Positions 60,713 to 64,000 of a DNA stretch of 64,000 bases are shown here, piece by piece. Each line of letters starts with the position of its first letter. The first letter of the stretch is position 1. The position numbers and the translations under genes were made by a program. The notes beneath the pieces are model-generated. The model worked only from the letters and a program-made list of their open reading frames with translations, did not search any database and had not been told where the DNA came from. Source of the DNA: Bifidobacterium samirii. Its GTDB lineage: Bacteria > Actinomycetota > Actinomycetes > Actinomycetales > Bifidobacteriaceae. The stretch lies in assembly GCF_003952945.1 (NCBI RefSeq), contig NZ_QXGK01000010.1, positions 1 through 64,000 on the forward strand, in the 5' to 3' direction.

Positions 60713-63700
60713 TCAGTAGTGGGCTACGACGTAATCCGCGAATTCGCGCAACGCCGTCCTCAACTCGTTGCGATACCTGATCGGAGTCAATCCGCGGATG
60801 GTCTCGTCGTCGGCATCCTGCTGATACAACCTATCAGCCACCGCGTCCGCCATCAATCGGCTGAGTTCGTCACCGTCGTTCAGATCATCCCGGTGAAGGA
60901 CATGGCGGTCCAACAGAGCATCGATCAGCCCCTTAGCGGAGGCCACGTCCACCAACCCCCACTTTTGACGGAATTGCAGCGACGCCTGCCGACGATTCTT
61001 GGAAGCCTGTTCGCGAACGATATGCGACACATGCTCAGGTTGCACCGGATAGGATACCCCTTCCAACGGCTCCCCTTCCATCGCCTGATCGGCGACAGCC
61101 ATCATCTGCTCGGCAAACCGACGGTCTTCAACCTGATCGGTCGCATGCTTCAGCGCCTCGTAGGTCTTTCCAGCCGCTTCCGGATCTTCCTTGGCTTGGT
61201 TCAGCAGTTTGGCGAACAGTTCGGTGATGTAATCGTAATTGACACGCACCTGAACGATATGCTCCACGCTGAAGTCCAGACGGGACAGGTCCAGCTCATG
61301 TCGTTCCTCCGAGATCCTTTTCAGCTCGAAACGGGCCGTCTGCGTCAACCACATTTCCTGATCTTCGGTCATGTCAAGTTCATCAAGCAATACATCGGGC
61401 TGATCATAATCGTACTCAGAGTACTGCTTGAGCTGAGACACTCCACTACCGTACTCACCGATCAGGTCGGCAACCTGCTGCTGCTCCCCTTCGCTCGCAG
61501 GTACGCGAACGAATTCGTCAGTCAGTTCCCTGAGCTCTTCGACGATTTTCTTGGTCTTGCTCAGAGTCTCCTCGTAATTACGGGCCAGCACGCCGCTATC
61601 CACAAGGTCTGCAGCGGTAATGGTTCCTTGAACGGCAGCGGAATCACGATTCGCATACACTTTCAGAGCCTCATCCATCAGTTTCCTGGACGTCTCCGGC
61701 CACCGATAGTTTACGATACGACCCCACGGCTTGTCCTTCATGTTCTCGATGCGATTCGTGCGAGAATATGCTTGGATCAGATTCGCTCCGGACAGCGTAC
61801 GGTCCACATACAGTGTGTTCACGTTCGGAGCATCGTACCCGGTCAGCAGCTGATCGATGACGATCACCAAATCCAGTTTCGCCCCTTCGGCTTCGCCCCT
61901 GAGTCGATCCATGACATCAAGGAAGTAGCCGTCAATGCTCGTATCATCGAACGACGTACCGAAGGCGGCATTGTATTCCTTCACTGCGGAGCGAAGCCCA
62001 CGGTTGTTGTCCAATTGCCAATCCGAATTATCCGCGGCCATAGAGAACGTCACCGCGACATTCAGTGCAGGCTTTCCCTCGTTTCGCAGCTCCTCGTTAC
62101 GGCGCCGGAATTCCTCGAAATACTGCAGCGCCATCGGCGCCGACGGATTACCCCCACCGACATGAGTGGTCAGGATCGCGCTATATTTGCCGTCCTTGGA
62201 ACGATTGCGCCAATGACGGATGATATCGTCGACCACTTCCCGTATATGCTGCGGATTGTTGTCATACACGCCGGAATCGATGTATTCGTCCACTTCCTCC
62301 GGTGACATGCGCGCGATCTTACCGTCGATGGCTTGATCATCCCAATCTGGATACCGCTGCCGCAACAGTTCCGGCAGCAGGTGGTCCGTGACCTCCGTGT
62401 TAGGTAACGTATGCTCGAAATCGACGTTGAAGCCCAACACGTTACGGTCCGAAATCGCTTCTTTGATCGTATAGGCGTGGATCAGATCGCCGAAAGCCTG
62501 GTGGGTCAGGTCTCCGTCGAAGGCCGGGGTCCCTGTATAGCCCACCCACGCGGACAATGGGAACGCTTGTTTGATGCGCCGCAGCATTTCTCCGTTCGTG
62601 GAGCGATGGGCCTCATCCACGATGAACACAATGTGCTGGTCGGGAGCGGTGAACGTATCCCTCTTGCACAAGCGGTCCAGCTTCTGGATGGAGGTTACGA
62701 CGATGGCGTTGTCCCGGCTCCGACTACGCAGCTTGGACGCCAGTACACCCGTATTGGCCGTTTCTGCCACCACACCGTTGTTGCCGTCCTCGTCCCGGTC
62801 CGGGTCATAGGCAGCATACTTGTCAAAGGTCTGCCGGGTCAGGGCCACACGGTCCACCACGAACACGACTTTGTCCACTCCCGGTAGACGGGATGCGAGC
62901 CAGGCGGTCTTGAAGCTGCTGATGGTCTTGCCCGATCCGGTGGTATGCCAGACATACCCTACTTCCTGATCGTCCGTACCGAACGTGTGTTCACGAATAC
63001 GTTCTATCACTCGTTTGGTGGCGTACACCTGATAGGGACGCATCACCATCAGGTTTCGATGTTTGGGATCTCCGTCAAGAATCATGAAATTCGTCGCCAT
63101 CTGATGCGCCATCGGAATCGATAGCATCAGATCAGCGAATTCCCGCCAATCCGACACCGGCACGCTATCAGTTTCACGCTGCCAGTGGAACGCAAATGAT
63201 GGATTGAACGAATCAGCACCCGTATTCGCCATATACAACGCCTGATGCGGCGTCATGCCGACTAGGATCTGCACGGTCGAGTAAATATCCCGGAACTGAC
63301 CCTCATCGATGTATTGGCGAATCTGATTCAGCCCCTCCATCGCATCATGATGATCGTACTTCTCTTCGATATGGATGATGGGCAAGCCGTTGATCAACAA
63401 CGTCGTGTCGAATCTACGGTCCTTGCGCCCCGCGATCACACGTGGACGCTGGATCTGGTTGACGATCTGGTACACGGTGTTGCCGGCACCGATCTGAGCC
63501 TGATCGAATACGTCGAGGAACACGTGCCCGCCGCCGTTGCCGTCCGGCAATTCGTCGCGGTCGATCTCCACCTGAGTAACGCCGTTCATGCCGTACAGCC
63601 AACAGCCGGCCTCATAAGGCGACCGGAGATTGCAGATGATATCCTTCACCTGGCTGAATTCTCCGTCGGTCAATGGACGTCCATCAAGACGGCCGGCGTT

Positions 63701-63841
63701 GTTCCGTTCCAGAATGGTGCGAAAATTATCCCACAGCTGTTCCGTGGTCTTGATGTCAGGCTCGTATTTCCACTGCTTGGATCCGCCAATCGTCTCAAGA
63801 TGATGAATCAGATCCATCTCGAACTCCAGTTCACCGCCCAT
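60713..63841 (-). CDS. hsdR: Type I restriction endonuclease subunit HsdR
   Basis: A 1,042-residue motor/nuclease. The N-terminal PD-(D/E)XK nuclease has Asp145 in RRFDTTLLING and Glu160-Lys161 in PIIHIEEKY. The SF2 translocase has Walker A TTGSGKT (about 300-306), DEAH in IVFIVDEAHRST, and GYTGTPAF. The C-terminal helical region binds HsdM. The length is typical. GAGGAGGATTGC before the ATG is a strong ribosome-binding site. It is intact and likely active. Confidence 0.95.
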   Translation of the reverse strand: MGGELEFEMDLIHHLETIGGSKQWKYEPDIKTTEQLWDNFRTILERNNAGRLDGRPLTDGEFSQVKDIICNLRSPYEAGCWLYGMNGVTQVEIDRDELPDGNGGGHVFLDVFDQAQIGAGNTVYQIVNQIQRPRVIAGRKDRRFDTTLLINGLPIIHIEEKYDHHDAMEGLNQIRQYIDEGQFRDIYSTVQILVGMTPHQALYMANTGADSFNPSFAFHWQRETDSVPVSDWREFADLMLSIPMAHQMATNFMILDGDPKHRNLMVMRPYQVYATKRVIERIREHTFGTDDQEVGYVWHTTGSGKTISSFKTAWLASRLPGVDKVVFVVDRVALTRQTFDKYAAYDPDRDEDGNNGVVAETANTGVLASKLRSRSRDNAIVVTSIQKLDRLCKRDTFTAPDQHIVFIVDEAHRSTNGEMLRRIKQAFPLSAWVGYTGTPAFDGDLTHQAFGDLIHAYTIKEAISDRNVLGFNVDFEHTLPNTEVTDHLLPELLRQRYPDWDDQAIDGKIARMSPEEVDEYIDSGVYDNNPQHIREVVDDIIRHWRNRSKDGKYSAILTTHVGGGNPSAPMALQYFEEFRRRNEELRNEGKPALNVAVTFSMAADNSDWQLDNNRGLRSAVKEYNAAFGTSFDDTSIDGYFLDVMDRLRGEAEGAKLDLVIVIDQLLTGYDAPNVNTLYVDRTLSGANLIQAYSRTNRIENMKDKPWGRIVNYRWPETSRKLMDEALKVYANRDSAAVQGTITAADLVDSGVLARNYEETLSKTKKIVEELRELTDEFVRVPASEGEQQQVADLIGEYGSGVSQLKQYSEYDYDQPDVLLDELDMTEDQEMWLTQTARFELKRISEERHELDLSRLDFSVEHIVQVRVNYDYITELFAKLLNQAKEDPEAAGKTYEALKHATDQVEDRRFAEQMMAVADQAMEGEPLEGVSYPVQPEHVSHIVREQASKNRRQASLQFRQKWGLVDVASAKGLIDALLDRHVLHRDDLNDGDELSRLMADAVADRLYQQDADDETIRGLTPIRYRNELRTALREFADYVVAHY

Positions 63842-63937
63842 GCAATCCTCCTCACTGACGCTCGCATACAGCGTAAAACACCATTCCCGATATTACCGCT
63901 GATACATGGATTCTCGTGTATATCTACCGGACAACAC

Positions 63938-64000
63938 TCACAGCAGGGCGGCGACCGTGTCGAGGACGGCGCGCACGTTGCGTTCGAATTCGGCGGGTTC
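63938..64000 (-). CDS. C-terminal end of an unidentified gene
   Basis: The last 20 codons and TGA stop of a minus-strand gene are visible, ending ...EPAEFERNVRAVLDTVAALL. The start lies beyond the window. GC content and codon use match the core genes rather than the restriction locus, so this marks the far side of the inserted defence island. The product cannot be identified from 20 residues. Confidence 0.55.
   Translation of the reverse strand, partial: EPAEFERNVRAVLDTVAALL

Overview
The window is chromosomal DNA of a high-GC actinobacterium, most likely a Bifidobacterium. This rests on the argC-J-B-D-F-R-G gene order, the neighbourhood lpd-like / DUF4191 / type I glnA, pheST beside a SpoU methyltransferase, an NAD-dependent ligA with a long insertion, and a YkoE-type thiamine ECF transporter. 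Nothing here fixes the species. No tRNA, rRNA or CRISPR array was found.

Layout. 1-6.4 kb: argH and two small genes (HD hydrolase, PF06541-like membrane protein) lie between two inverted IS110-family ends; the right-hand IS copy is complete and sits between argH and argG. A DUF3791 gene pair and a palindrome-rich stretch follow. 6.4-13.9 kb: the arginine operon argCJBDFR and argG on the minus strand, with ArgR-type palindromes before argC and argG. 13.9-19.6 kb: DUF4190 protein, pheST and an RNA methyltransferase. 19.8-29 kb: a plus-strand ABC pair with Ser/Asp-rich linkers, a thiamine ECF transporter under a TPP riboswitch with its two ATPase domains and T subunit fused, and a three-gene ABC module. 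29-31.3 kb: an ABC-type ATPase overlapping a TOPRIM protein, a candidate defence pair. 31.5-51.6 kb: mostly core genes (M20 peptidase, DUF3043, lpd-like, DUF4191, glnA, Mrp, ligA, a 1,182-aa protein, a membrane protein and an arylsulfotransferase-like protein), interrupted by an HTH/PIN toxin-antitoxin pair. 51.6-52.8 kb: two 100-bp palindromic elements and a lone ECF-type ATPase.

52.8-63.9 kb is the most striking region: a complete type I restriction-modification locus (hsdR, hsdM, hsdS) with two further hsdS genes in the opposite orientation that lack the native start. A tyrosine recombinase and an AbiE-like pair lie between them. Inverted repeats, including a 134-bp identical one, flank the target-recognition domains, so this should be a phase-variable inverting system. 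The second highlight is the IS110 upstream region: two diverged copies keep a hairpin through compensatory changes, as expected if it encodes the bridge RNA of this family.
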